A DNA stretch of 64,000 nucleotides from the NCBI GenBank assembly GCA_009741485.1, contig CM019236.1, forward strand, positions 29,844,009 to 29,908,008, in the 5' to 3' direction. Below are positions 50,152-60,959 of the stretch, in pieces. Made by a program: the position numbers and the translations under genes. The notes beneath the pieces were generated by a model. That model was not told the DNA's origin. It searched no databases and was given only the letters and a program-made list of their open reading frames with translations. Each line of letters opens with the position of its first letter. Position 1 is the stretch's first letter. Source of the stretch: Malurus cyaneus samueli (Eukaryota; Chordata; Aves; Passeriformes; Maluridae).

Positions 50152-51370
50152 ATCACAGAATCATGCAGAATCACAGAATCAATTAGGTTGGAAAAGACCT
50201 CTGAGATCATAGAGTTCAACCTAATACTGAACACCTACTTCCACATCAGCTAGACCATGGTGCCTAGTGCCATGTCCAGTTTTTCCTTAAACACCTCCAT
50301 GGACAGTGACTCCACCATCACCCTGGAAAGTCCTTTCCAATATATAATCACCCTTTCTGTGAAGAAGTACTTCCTAATGCCCAACTTAAGCCTCCTCTGA
50401 CGCAGCTTAAGACTGTGTCCTCTTGTCCTGTCTATGGTTGCCTGGGAGAAGAGACCAACCCCACCTGTCTACAGCCTCTTTTCAGGCACTTATAGAGAGT
50501 GGTGAGGCCACCCCTGAGCCTCCTCCAGGCTAAACAACCCCAGCTTTCTCAGTCGCTTTCATAGGGCCTTGTGCTTCACACCCTTCACCAGCCTTGTTCC
50601 CCTTCTCTGGACATGCTCTTGTACCTCAGTGTCCTTCCTAAATCGGGGGGCCCAGCACTGGACACGGCACTTGAGGTATGGCCCCAGCAGTTTTGAGTAC
50701 AAAGGGACAATCCCTGTGCTGGTCCCACTGGCCATGCTATTACTGACACGGGCCAGGATGCCATTGGCCTTCTTGGCCACCTGGGCACAGCTGGCTCATG
50801 TTCAGCCACTCTCAGTCTGTGCCCTCAGCTCCATTTCAGCCTGGCCGCTGTCCAGACACTGTCCCAGCCTGTGGCACTGCCTGGGGCTGTTGTGCCCAAA
50901 GTGCAGGATCTGTACTCAGCCTTGTTAAACCTCACCCTGTTGGTCTCAGCCCATCCCCAGCCTGCCCAGATCGCTCTGCAGAGCCCTCCTGCCCTCCGGC
51001 AGATCAACACCTTCACCCAGCTCGGTGTCACCTGGGAATTTGCTGAGGGGGGACTCAATCCCCTCACCCAGATCATCAATGAAGATATTAAACAGGACTG
51101 GGCCCAGCACTGATCCCTGGGGACACCACAAGGGACTGCCACCAACTGGATGGGCACCATTCACCACAGCTCTCTGTGTCCAGCCAGTTCTTAGCCCAGA
51201 GAAGGCTGCTCCTGTCCGAGCCATGGGCTGCCAGCTTCTCCAGGAGAATGCTGTGGGACACGGTGCCAAAGGCTTTGCTGAAGTCCAGGTACAACAGCAC
51301 CCACAGCCTTCCCCTCATCCACCAGGCAGGTCACCCAGTCATAAAAGGAGTTCACGTTGGTCAGAAAGGA
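50152..51370 (-). mobile_element. CR1 LINE, antisense, 5'-truncated, 3' end intact
   Basis: The 3' end at 50152 is the CR1 octamer tail (ATCACAGAATCATGCAGAAT on the plus strand, then AGGTTGGAAAAGACCTCTGA). The body extends to about 51370 and includes most of the reverse-transcriptase coding region. It is 5'-truncated, as most CR1 insertions are. It matches 1-239 at 98.7% and the inverted copy at 52379-52747 closely, so the subfamily was active recently. Coding is interrupted (see the pseudogene entry). Confidence 0.95.
50559..51318 (-). pseudogene. CR1 reverse-transcriptase remnant, frameshifted
   Basis: Three successive minus-strand frames carry parts of the CR1 reverse transcriptase. At 51318-51088 the peptide includes [20 protein letters not shown], the region around the first conserved Asp. 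At 51269-50946 it includes [20 protein letters not shown] and then [10 protein letters not shown] at the place where the catalytic FADD motif stands in active CR1, so one catalytic Asp of the pair is lost. At 50809-50559 the C-terminal part includes a WAPRFRKDTEVQEHVQRRGT block typical of the family. The frame changes between the parts and the altered FxxD motif show that this copy makes no active enzyme. Confidence 0.85.
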
Positions 51371-52378
51371 CAAAATTCTATATTACATGTAGAGTCATAG
51401 GTTAGTGCTCCCTGGACTTTAGCCTTTCAAACTCTTCTGCATGTTTTGAATTACAATCATAAAGAAAGGGGAAATGTTGTCTATTGCCATTTCAAAAACA
51501 AGGATCTAAGATGTGGAAAGACCATGATTTGTCCAGAATACTCAAGAAGTAGCCAGTGAGTCTAGGATTAAAGCTTCAGTTTCTTTAAGGATACCCATCT
51601 TCACTTCTTTCTCTGCAATTACTCTATGACAAGGCATTAAAAATGTAAAAATACTGGTTTTCTTTTCAGGTGACAAAGGTTTGTAGTTTATGAGATTGCT
51701 GTTTGATATTTTAGATCCTTCTTTAAACATTCCCCACCCCTTCCTGCCTTCCTGCATGCAGGGTGGGCAGGGCTTGGGAGTTTTTCTCGTAAGTTCACTA
51801 CCACAGATTTTTTCCATCACCCAGGAGAAGGGTTTTTTATCTTGCTTCAGGGGCTGTGGGGTACTCTCCGGGGAAGAGACAGTATATCAAAACTGCTGAT
51901 GGCGTGGGTTTTCCTCAAGGCCAGGTCACTTATATCTGGGGTCTCCAACTGGACACGATCATCTCAGTAACAGCTTGTTTTGCTTCCTGGTTGGCACCAC
52001 AGCTTGCAAAGCACCTCCTCCTCCTCCTCCTCTAGTGACCCTGGTGTCTCCATTTGTCTCACATCTCCTCACTGTCCCCCTCCATCCTCTCACAAACAGT
52101 GGGGACTAAGGCTAAGGGTTAATGGCAGCTGTGAAACTTTGTTTCAGATTTTTTTTCTTCAGTATGTGATCACTAAGGAGTAACCGGCATCTCCAATTGG
52201 CCCAAGCTTATCCAGCAGCCTGTCCATCACCTGCAGAGCCATCAGAATTGGCTCTACAACAAAGAGGGGCAGGGCTTTTTGCTGGACATGATAAAGACTT
52301 CCAGAACCTTCTTGCAGGAGCTATATTGGTGGTTCCCCCCCACCAATAAAACACTGGGCCAAGCAAAACCATCAAACC
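51371..52378. other. non-coding sequence between the inverted CR1 copies
   Basis: Unrecognised. It has a (CCT)n run at 52013-52033 and a GC-richer part at 51890-52110. If transcribed it would form the loop between the two CR1 arms. Confidence 0.5.
52013..52033. repeat. (CCT)n trinucleotide microsatellite
   Basis: Seven CTC/CCT units in a row. A simple repeat. Confidence 0.9.
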
Positions 52379-52747
52379 AGGTGACCTGCCTGGTGGATGA
52401 GGGGAAGGCTGTGGGTGTTGTCTACCTGGACTTCAGAAAGCCTTTGAACTGTGTCCCAAGATTCTCCTGGAGAAGCTGGCAGCCCATGGCTCGGACAGGA
52501 GCAGCCTTCTCTGGGCTAAGAACTGGCTGGACACAGAGAGCTGTGGTGAATGGTGCCCATCCAGTTGGTGGCAGTCCCTTGTGGTGTCCCAGGGATCAGT
52601 GCTGGGCCAGTCTGTTTAATATCTTTCATTATCTGGGTGAGGGGATTGAGTCCCCCTCAACAAATTCCCAGGTGACACCGAGCTGGGTGAAGGTGTTGAT
52701 CTGCCGGAGGCAGGAGGGCTCTGCAGAGCGATCTGGGCAGGCTGGGG
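52379..52747 (+). mobile_element. CR1 fragment, sense, ending at an assembly gap
   Basis: It begins at GGTGACCTGCCTGGTGGATG and follows the CR1 reverse-transcriptase coding sequence up to the gap at 52748. It corresponds to about 51347-50950 of the antisense copy. Compared with that copy it lacks single bases at several places: CCCC to CCC before AGGGATCAG, TCCTG to TCTG, CATTGATGATC to CATTATC, GAGGGCAGG to GAGGCAGG, CAGCAAAGCC to CAGAAAGCC. Between these the identity is high. The frame is destroyed repeatedly. This is either an unusually indel-rich old copy or poor consensus at a contig end. Confidence 0.9.
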
Positions 52748-52772
52748 NNNNNNNNNNNNNNNNNNNNNNNNN
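52748..52772. other. assembly gap (25 N)
   Basis: Twenty-five N. The sequence before it is CR1; the sequence after it (TTTTTAAGGACAG) is not CR1 that I recognise. The true size and content of the gap are unknown, and the missing rest of the CR1 probably lies in it. Confidence 1.
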
Positions 52773-53120
52773 TTTTTAAGGACAGAAAAATGCTGTTATT
52801 TTCATGTACCATATTATTTGGGAAAAATGTTTTCTTAAATTATTTATATTTCTCTTTGAATTTTTAACCTCTCTGCCTATGGACCTTTGTAATGAAGAGA
52901 ATGTCAAAAATAATTACTGAATTCAGAAGGATGCATCAGTTGGGCTTTTTTTGATCCGTAGGGGTCGTCTAATGAAATCATTAACATCTATGACAGTATG
53001 GATTGAATAGAGATAGCAAAGGAGCTGCTAAATGTGGAGATTACAAGCACCATTTGCTGGCCTACCCTTTATCATGTTAGAACTTTTTTTTCCAACCATG
53101 GGTTTGTTTTTCTGCAAAAA

Positions 53121-53151
<31 letters not shown>

Positions 53152-53536
53152 CTTAGTGGTTTGCACTATAATGTATTTTTGAACTAGCGTGCAACTATCT
53201 AAAGCTTGGAATTCAAACTATCAACTATACCTATTCTTAGGAGAGAAACAGGTGTCTTAAAAACAGTCTGGTATTTTTTTCCCTCCTCTTATGAATTCCC
53301 CCTCTGCCTTTGTTCCTCCCCACACCCCCATTTTCGTGTGGTAGTTTCTTAGTAGTTTTAGTAACAAATCTATCTTGCAACTTAAGTTGTAGCCTGTTTT
53401 CACCATGTCAGAACTCAAAATCTTTCCCTCAATTAACTCTTATCTGAAATCCATAGATCTTTGTGTGAATTAGGTTTTTTCCTCTCATCTGCCTAGTTGT
53501 GGAGGTGGGGGGGAAGCATTGCCAGGGTTCATACCC
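52773..53536. other. AT-rich non-coding sequence
   Basis: No feature apart from the poly(T) tract at 53123-53151. Confidence 0.6.
53123..53151. repeat. poly(T) tract of 29 bases
   Basis: Twenty-nine T followed by CTTAG. It looks like an ideal polypyrimidine tract with a 3' splice site on the plus strand, but no open frame with a donor follows. More likely a simple homopolymer. Confidence 0.95.
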
Positions 53537-53745
53537 TGACAGCCGGTCATAAAAGATGAATTTGGTCAGGCATGACCTACCTTCCCTAAACCCTTGTGAG
53601 TCTGATTCCTTGGTTGTACTGTGGCTGCCATGTGAGCATTCTCAAGATATCTGCTCCATAACCTTGCTCCATAAACACTGAGATCAGGCTGACAGGCCTG
53701 TGTCTATCCTGTCTGTCTATCACGTGCCCTTTTATCTGCCCAAGA
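53537..53745 (-). mobile_element. CR1 fragment, antisense
   Basis: The plus strand contains AAAGATGAATTTGGTCAGGC, ATGACCTACCTTCCCTAAAC and GAGATCAGGCTGACAGGCCT. These are antisense CR1 ORF2 landmarks from the part upstream of the reverse-transcriptase core. Diverged, and truncated at both ends. Confidence 0.85.
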
Positions 53746-56700
53746 TTTACAGCATATTTGCTTTGTTTAATCAAATATTTAAAGTAATTTCTAAGTAGTT
53801 CTCATATTTCATTAGGCTCATAATGCTTTATGCTCAACACTCTTGCGGGACAAGAAAGTTAAGGATTAACAGAGCAATTACATTGTACTTATCAGTCCAA
53901 GGAAGTCACAAATGAAGCATGTGGCGAGCAGGCAACAGAATCTGTGGTGCTGTCCATATCCCTGACCTTTCAAATCATGTCAGTCAACGCCTGCAGGTCA
54001 CAAAACACACCATAAAAAAAGGGAAAAGTTGGCTGACAGCAATCAGTGAGGTGCTCCCCATGCCACCACAAACATTTTTCACAGAGATGTTTTTCATTCA
54101 GACTCCCTCTCACCAAATGCCTTGGCTTCTTCCATGGCAGCAGCAATTTGCCCTTTGGCAGTGGGAGCGGCTGTGCAGTGGACAGGAGTGCAGCATAACC
54201 CCAAGACTGCTTCAGGAGCGGCACATGGCCATTAATTCTGATACAAGGATATGCTAGAATTTCTTCTTCTTTTCAACAACCATCGAATTTCCCTTCCTGT
54301 TGAGTCAATTTATCTTTGTTAGATGTGGGCAACATGTCTTTTATGAGCAGGGGTAGGCACAAGAGTATTTCCTTGTCCTGAAGGTCATAAGAACACCTGT
54401 GCTTTACATATTCCACAAATGTGTTCCTCTTTGATACCTGAAATGTGTGTGTGCTCTTTATACCTTATAAAAAATACTGTGTCCTGACTTGATCTGAATT
54501 CCATTCTTTTCCAAGGACATCCATGGGAAATTTTAGGTTTTAATCCTTTCACGTAATCCCATTCACAAATATATACGTAGGCTAGCAGAAACATAATGAA
54601 GTTGCAAAATAAATTTTGTGGTTGTTCCTGGCACCAGCACTGATGAAAAAGACAGTTTGCTGACAATCTGAAATCAACTGACATGGAAAAACAGAGTTTT
54701 CAAATGCCAAATGGGTGTGTCCCCAGCACTCCTCATGCATTTGGGAAACTCATGGCTTTTTCTCATTTACATTCTGGCTGGGTCTTGAATATCCACTTGC
54801 TGTCTGAATATGCAACCACAGTTAAAAGTTCAGGAAGGTTTTTAGGTGGCTAATAAATGCTCCCCCAGAACTAATAACAACCAAGTAGCAATCCTTTAAT
54901 CTACCAATATTGTAAAGGCATCTTTGAAGCACTCCAAGAACTGTTAGATACCTTGGACCTCAAAAAAAGATGTAATTGCAGACAGTTATACCTATATGGC
55001 AACACACTGAAGAGGAGAGTGGAAAGTGAAAGAGAAAAAAAGAAAAACTTTGGGGTTTGATACTGTTTACAGACTAATAAATGTGGGCGATCTCTTACTG
55101 TAAACACAGATGGCTGTGAGACACACTAGGTCATGTTGAGAAGCCAAGCATATATTCGCAGACTTTCTATTCCCTGCTGAAACAGTGACTATTCAGCAGA
55201 AGGGCATATATTTGTAGTCTTTAAACTAAAACATTTTTGATTCAACAGTTTTGAATTAAAATAAATTATAGATCCATTAAGTTGAAACTTATGAATGTTG
55301 TGTCTGATCGTGTTTTTCTTTACTGACTTCAAATAAGTCCTGCAGATTTAGGTTTCAAAACTTTCTTATAAAGATTGAATAGGAAATTCACTGTCATGGC
55401 TCATGTGTTTGCAAGATTTTATACCAGCTTGAGCCAGTGTTCAAGGTAATTCATAATGGAAAATAAGATAGAGCACTGGAACGCAGCCACATAAAAAGGC
55501 AGATGGATAGAAAGGACAGCACAGAAAACTAGAAAATTTGAAAACTAGGATGAAGCTTGAGTAATTAGCTCTACTGCCTTTCCAGGTACATATTGACTGG
55601 ATGACTGTGTGCTGGCTACCTACTCTTTTTATGCCATAGTACAATAGCATGGGATAACAAGACTAACTTGCATAAGCAGGGTGTCATTAGGTTTGATACT
55701 CTCACAGGTATTTGCATAACCACATAAGACGATATAATTACCTAGAATATTTATACACTACCTGCCTATAATAGGTTGGTATAGAGATAGTGCAAGCTCC
55801 AAAGGTCAATGGGCTTATCTCCAGATTAGTCCTGGCTTATAACTACATATTCCCCTCACCGGGAGCTGTGAGACCACAGAGACTGTCTTCTTCTACAGCC
55901 AGATTTTCTCTGGGTCAGTCGAACTACAGCAGCAGCCTTACTAGGTGATAATAACCAAAGGTCTCCTAGGGAGCAATCTGTGTCTCTACACCAATTAACA
56001 CCTAGGACAGCTGAAATGGCACAAATTAATTTACTTGGTAGCACTCACCCCGTGCCCTGGCTACAAAAGTAAAATGCTGTTACGTGAGGTTTCTCCAGAG
56101 CAAAGTTATTTCTCCCGTAATGGGAGACACGGGAGAGGGCAGAGAAGGAGTTGACCAAATGTTTGTGGTTTATTTCCTTCTTTCCTTTGCATTGCTTGGT
56201 TGGTCCATGGCTCAGAGGATGTGGAGAGCATCAGCAGTGAAGCAGTCCCACAGTACTGAGAGTCAGGCTCAGCCAGCTGCTGTCCAGAGGGCATATTGCT
56301 GCAGGGAATGTGGACAAGTAGACATCCTGGGAACCACGGAAGTGGCAGTACAAATGCAGTCAGGGAGAACAGTATTTTGAGGACCAAATTAGATTCATTT
56401 TTTGAGGGCACAAACCATCTGCAGACATGCTCCTCTTCGTATTGCTTATTTTAGAGTGTGTAGTTATATATGGTAACTCTCGAAGAATTCAATCCTTTGA
56501 AATTGCCCATTTAACAGAATGCAGATTTATTAACACAATAGTAAGAGATAATTATTAAATTTTTTAGTTGTAGAAAATCCCATTAATTGAAGTATCCCAA
56601 AAGTCTGCAAATTAGTATTGGAAAGAAGCTGAAGCAACTTTTCAACCCACCATTTAAATGTTAAAAATTTTCTCTCACATCTACAAAGCTCACCTGCATG

Positions 56701-57962
56701 ATCAGTGAAAACTCGGGCACAGAGAATGCTCTCCTTGAATTCTTTGCCTTATTAGGCCTCCCTTGAGGCCTAACAGTGATTGAAAACTGCAGTCCTCCTT
56801 CTCATGCATTCCTCTGCTCTCCCTTTCATGACAATAATGCTCTGGTCACACAATGAGATGAGCTCCATGTTCCAGATGAAAAGAATGAACAACAACAGCA
56901 ACAATACCCTCAGGAATTAAAAACAGTTTTCAAATGGTTCACATGGACTGCCATTTCAGCTGTGCCATCTGATCTCACAAAAGATCTGATTTCTTCCAAA
57001 AATGTCATATAGCATAGCTTTCAGGGTAAAAGTGAATTTTAACAACTTCCCTTTTTCCTTTGACCTAGTCTGAATCTCTTCTACTAGAAAGATGATTTCA
57101 TTTTTCATCTGACATTCTTTATTTTAACAGGCTTGAGGCAACAATTCCTCCTCTGCCTCCTAGAGTTCAGGGTTTTGTTCAAGTTGAAATACTATGCGCC
57201 TTTGAAATAAATATAAACAGTATTAAACTTAGGCAGTACAGATTTGAGCTACTGAATGCTATTTTTGTCCTTACCCAGAGATGTTGTTAGACATTAAAAT
57301 AACTAATTTAGCCTTCATAACCACGTGAAAAACTGCCATGCTATGCCTATTTTGGAATGTCTAAATCTAGAGCACATTTGCAATCGGTGAGTAATCACTA
57401 ATAATTATCATCACTGGCATTCAACAGATTTGTTTAGAGGAATAGTTTCCAGTTTCTGATTGCAATGTACCTCCCTGAATTATGCCTGCACAATGAGAAA
57501 TGTGTCTGATTATTGCCAGTCATGTCACTAACAGCTGGGCTTTATTCAGCAGATGGGAAATTATTTTGTTGGCAATGAAGTGCCAAAGGTTACTGTCCGT
57601 TCCCTGGAAAGTCCTCCACAGACCCTGAAGCAAGAAAGAAGTTACTGTGTATTTTGTTCAGGAGACATCCAGGTTTGCTTTCATACTACTCTAGAGGGGC
57701 AAATTAATTTGCTTGGCAGCATGAACAGTCAATCCGCCTCACACAGCTGATATTTTTAATAATGAAGATGTAGCTTTCATGCCATATCACAAGCATGAGT
57801 TAATCTCTCTAGTAACTTGGACCACAGCAAGATATGAAGAAGATTATTGGGATGATGGATTTTACATAGAATTCCAGAGAAAGCCACAGGTGGAGAAAAA
57901 CACATTGCAAGCAGGACAAAATCACAGAGTGCTTCAAAACTCACTTTTTGTTTATGATATTT
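53746..57962. other. AT-rich non-coding sequence
   Basis: No gene or repeat family is recognised. Open frames at 56084-56380 (plus, 99 codons) and 57553-57750 (plus, 66 codons with ATG after an acceptor-like CTTTATTCAGCAG) have no family resemblance and no clear donor. I treat them as chance. Confidence 0.5.
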
Positions 57963-58514
57963 TGTCGTTGTTTAACCCCAGTTGGCAACTGAGCACCACA
58001 AAGCCTCTTGCTCATTTGCCTACCAGTAGGGATTGGGAGTGGAATAAGAATGGTAAAAGCCAGAAAACCCATGGGTTGAGATAAAAACAGTTTAATAGGT
58101 AAAGCAAAAGCCACACATGCAAACAAAACAAAACAAGAAATTCATTCACCACTTTACCATTCCCAGGAAACAGGACTCCATTTTGCATATTGGTTGCTTT
58201 GGAAGATAAACACACCATTCCAAATGTCCATCCACTTCCTACTTCTTCCCCTCACGTTATATACTGAGCATGTTGCAATATAGTCAGGCATATCTGCTTG
58301 GCCAGATTGGTTCAGCTGTCTAGCTGTGTCTCCTCTCAATTTCCCGGGCATCCCCAGTCTTCTCACCAGCGTAAGTGTCTGAAAAGTGGAAAAGGCCGTG
58401 GCTCTTAGTATGAGGAAAAACATCATGACACCTGCTTCCACACAAATCCAAAACACAGCTCCATAGTAGCCACTTTGAAGATATTAACTGTAACCCAACC
58501 CAAGACCCAGCACA
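57963..58514 (-). mobile_element. solo LTR, antisense, nearly complete
   Basis: On the plus strand it runs from TGTCGTTGTTTAACCCCAGT to CAAGACCCAGCACA. It contains CATGGGTTGAGATAAAAACA and TTTAATAGGTAAAGC. Read on the minus strand there is a TATA box (TATATAA, 58257-58263) and the polyadenylation signal ATTAAA (58091-58096) about 165 bases downstream, in the order expected for U3-R-U5. It is the best preserved copy of this LTR family in the window. No internal retroviral sequence adjoins it on either side and no clear target duplication is seen, so it is a solo LTR left by recombination. Confidence 0.85.
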
Positions 58515-58550
58515 TTCTTCAACCAGAAAGTGCAAAAATAATCAGTGGAT

Positions 58551-58680
58551 TTAAAAAACAACAAAACATAAAACCAAACAAACAAAACCCCAAAACCAAC
58601 TAACAAAAAAAAAAAAAAGAAAAAAAAAACCCACAACAAACAACAAAAAAAAACCAACTAACAAAAAAAAGACAAGAACA
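58551..58680. repeat. A-rich (CAAAA)-type low-complexity tract
   Basis: About 130 bases composed almost only of A and C, with runs of 9-14 A. A simple repeat, close to but outside the LTR. Confidence 0.9.
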
Positions 58681-59656
58681 AATACTAGCCCTTGTTCCCT
58701 GAAATGACATTGAAACTTACAGGAATGTGGATCCATTTGGAACCAGCACCCACAGCTGAGATTTTTTTCTGCCTGTGATTGTCTGGATACTACAAATATT
58801 GAAAAGACCCACCTACAGCTGTCAATAATCAGGATCAGAAGTCATAAGCACACAGCAGAACATGTAATATTGTGTTCTCCTTGCCCCATCAGCAACATTC
58901 CACTCTTTGTAGCAGCATCCTTCAACCAAAAAAAAATTTTACAAAAACCTCAAAATGTTAGGGTTCCTTTTTGTGCCAAAGGAAGAGCCAGTATCCTGTA
59001 GAACGTTATGTGCTTATTGCTTCCATTGCAATCCGTGTTAGCCCTAATTTTCCATAAGTGTGATTTCCCAAGCCCTTTGATTTTATACACTCTTTACTAG
59101 GGAGATAGAAAGTGGTTTCCTTCTGGACAGCACTGCTTACTGGCAACTTGTCTTAGAGTTTTGGGTGCTACATAGAGTGGAGCACTCCATCACATCTATT
59201 CAGCTACTCAAGAGAAATCAGACTTGCTGGTCTGGATATAAGGATATAAGGATATAAGGGACAAAGATCATAAGTAGTGCATGACTCAAAACAACCTTTC
59301 TCTGGATGTCTCTAAAGGACCCAAAGCGCTATGTCTCTGTATAGGCAAACTGGCTTGCGTTATATTGATAGTTAAGAAGGCTCTCACTGACCTGTCTGGA
59401 GAGCCTGGCACCCTCCGTGGAGTTAACTAAGCAAAAGTCTAGCTGTACACAAAAGTTTTTCTTACCTGAAAGCACTTGAAGCAAAATTCTTCCAGTCAGC
59501 TTTGTTACCTAAACAGTATTACTTTATGATCTCCCCCCTCAGGACACCTCAGTGACTGACACACAGAGCATTGATCCTCTTTGGCACAACTTTGCCAAAA
59601 GCAAGAAACAAAAGTGGTCCCCTGCAAAGGAAACTGAAAAATTTACATTCAGTTTA
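58681..59656. other. non-coding sequence with a short octamer array
   Basis: Only the three-copy octamer repeat at 59234-59257 stands out. Confidence 0.5.
59234..59257. repeat. (GGATATAA)3 tandem repeat
   Basis: Three perfect copies of an eight-base unit. Confidence 0.95.
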
Positions 59657-60110
59657 TGTTAGGTGCAGACACTTGTAACCAAAATGCGGTCCAGAATGCA
59701 CACTGTTCACTGACTCTTGGCAGGAGAAGAAGAAATGTACATGGACAGTCTCTGGCACTCATCCTGGCAAAACTGAACTTTCATTACATATATCCTCAAG
59801 AAAGGGCAACAGCCAGTTTTCAACAAGGAGTTTGTATCACCACTTGGTATAATAGAAAGCCCTTTAAATTGCAGAAAAATCGTGACTAGGGGTAATCTGT
59901 GGAGATGGTATAAAGGGTAAGATGGGGACAAGACCCTCGGGTGCTGTCAAGAACAATCATAGTCAGGCTTGAATAGGGTTGGAATATGGAGGAACTCCTC
60001 AGCAGGACATGTCTGCTGGCACCCTGGGCAGAACATTGTGTCACAGCTGTCTGCTCAATAAACATGCACATTATGGTCTTGTCCTCTTTTCTCTATTTGT
60101 TCTAAGTACA
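59657..60110 (+). mobile_element. possible LTR of another family, sense
   Basis: The stretch from TGTTAGGTGCAGAC to TTGTTCTAAGTACA has TG...CA ends. A TATAAA at about 59911 (GGTATAAAGGGTAAG) is followed about 145 bases later by AATAAA (60057-60062, CTGCTCAATAAACATGCACA). That is the spacing of U3 TATA to polyadenylation signal in a retroviral LTR. The string GCACCCTGGGCAGAACATTG just before the signal is GC-richer than the flanks. I see no target duplication and no second copy in the window, so a cellular promoter and terminator, or chance, are alternatives. Confidence 0.3.
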
Positions 60111-60590
60111 GGACAAAATGGGTTCCTTGCACATGACTAAGGCTCTTGGAGGAGAAAAAAGTAATTAAAAAAAAAGAAGAAATAATAGCTTGTTACCTGA
60201 AGAAGAACACATTTTAAAGACCAACAGAGACCTCTATATGTAGATTTGAAAGTCAGAAAAACAATAACCATATTAGAGTCTATAGGCTATATTCATCTCT
60301 TTGAGCGGACACCTTACTCATAAAATAATAACAAAATTTATGGTGTTACATTGTTTTTGGAGTGGTGAGAATACGTCCATTAGTTCACCCTCTTCTTGCT
60401 TAAAAAGACATCAAACATTCCAAACACTCATTTGGAGTGTTTTCAAATCAGTCTATCTTCAGAATTATTTCTTTCCTTTTCTTCCATTCCTTTTTTTTTT
60501 AATTAAGTCAAAGTGTATGGATGAGTATCTGGTTGTCACCGAAAGTGCAGGATAAACAAAAACTTTATAACAACATTCTTAATGTTTATT

Positions 60591-60621
60591 TTCTGGCCAG
60601 GATGTTGTTCTGGCCAGGATG
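60591..60621. repeat. two direct copies of TTCTGGCCAGGATG
   Basis: Two perfect 14-base copies (60591-60604 and 60608-60621) separated by TTG. Just downstream, on the minus strand, of the possible last exon at 60697-60952. Confidence 0.95.
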
Positions 60622-60696
60622 TGCCATAGAAATCATTCAGTCCACACATAACCCGGGTGTTTTTCCCAAACTTTACACAGTCAAAATCCACAGAAC

Positions 60697-60952
60697 TTTA
60701 TTTGTTTGATGTTCATTGGTTCAATATTGCGTAGTTCTTAGTATCTGGGTTCCTTCTGGATCTGGATTTCTTCTCTTCCGATGGTAATTAGGTTTTCTTC
60801 TCCATCTCTCTTTTCCGGATGCCTCCGACCACACCAGGGGTGAGGTTTGGAGCTGATGTTCTGTTGATGCCCTTGATGGTCCTTATCCTTTGTGCTACTC
60901 CCGGTCTGTTGAGATGTTAAGTTCATCAGGCTTCACCTGGTGGAACAATGCC
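60697..60952 (-). other. possible terminal exon or LTR-derived 3' end
   Basis: On the minus strand an acceptor (TTAAAATTTTTTTCAG) ends at 60953. After 26 bases there is an ATG and a 62-codon frame (60926-60738) rich in K, Q, E, H and R, starting MNLTSQQTGSSTKDKDHQGH and ending in TAA. AATAAA lies at 60697-60702, 36 bases past the stop. CpG is more frequent than in the flanks (several in 60780-60910), unlike old intronic sequence. A stop in frame just upstream of the ATG means that any protein would start inside this exon. It could be a last exon of a noncoding RNA or small gene, or the 3' part of an LTR. Function unknown. Confidence 0.3.
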
Positions 60953-60959
60953 CTGAAAA

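Noticed and set aside
50569..50928. 119-codon plus-strand frame and several similar ones up to 51405.
   Set aside because: All are the antisense of CR1 coding sequence.
56084..56380. Plus-strand frame with a hydrophobic helix (MFVVYFLLSFALLGWSM).
   Set aside because: Starts with GTG, the opposite strand is open over the same length, and there is no donor or family resemblance.
57138..57300. Plus-strand TTTATTTTAACAG followed by about 52 open codons beginning LEATIPPLPPRVQGFVQVEI.
   Set aside because: The opening looks protein-like, but the later part is AT-rich, there is no donor and it ends at an ordinary stop without a polyadenylation signal that I could find.
57553..57750. 66-codon plus-strand frame starting MGNYFVGNEVPKVTVRSLES after CTTTATTCAGCAG.
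   Set aside because: No recognisable family, no donor of quality and no polyadenylation signal close by; kept only as a note.
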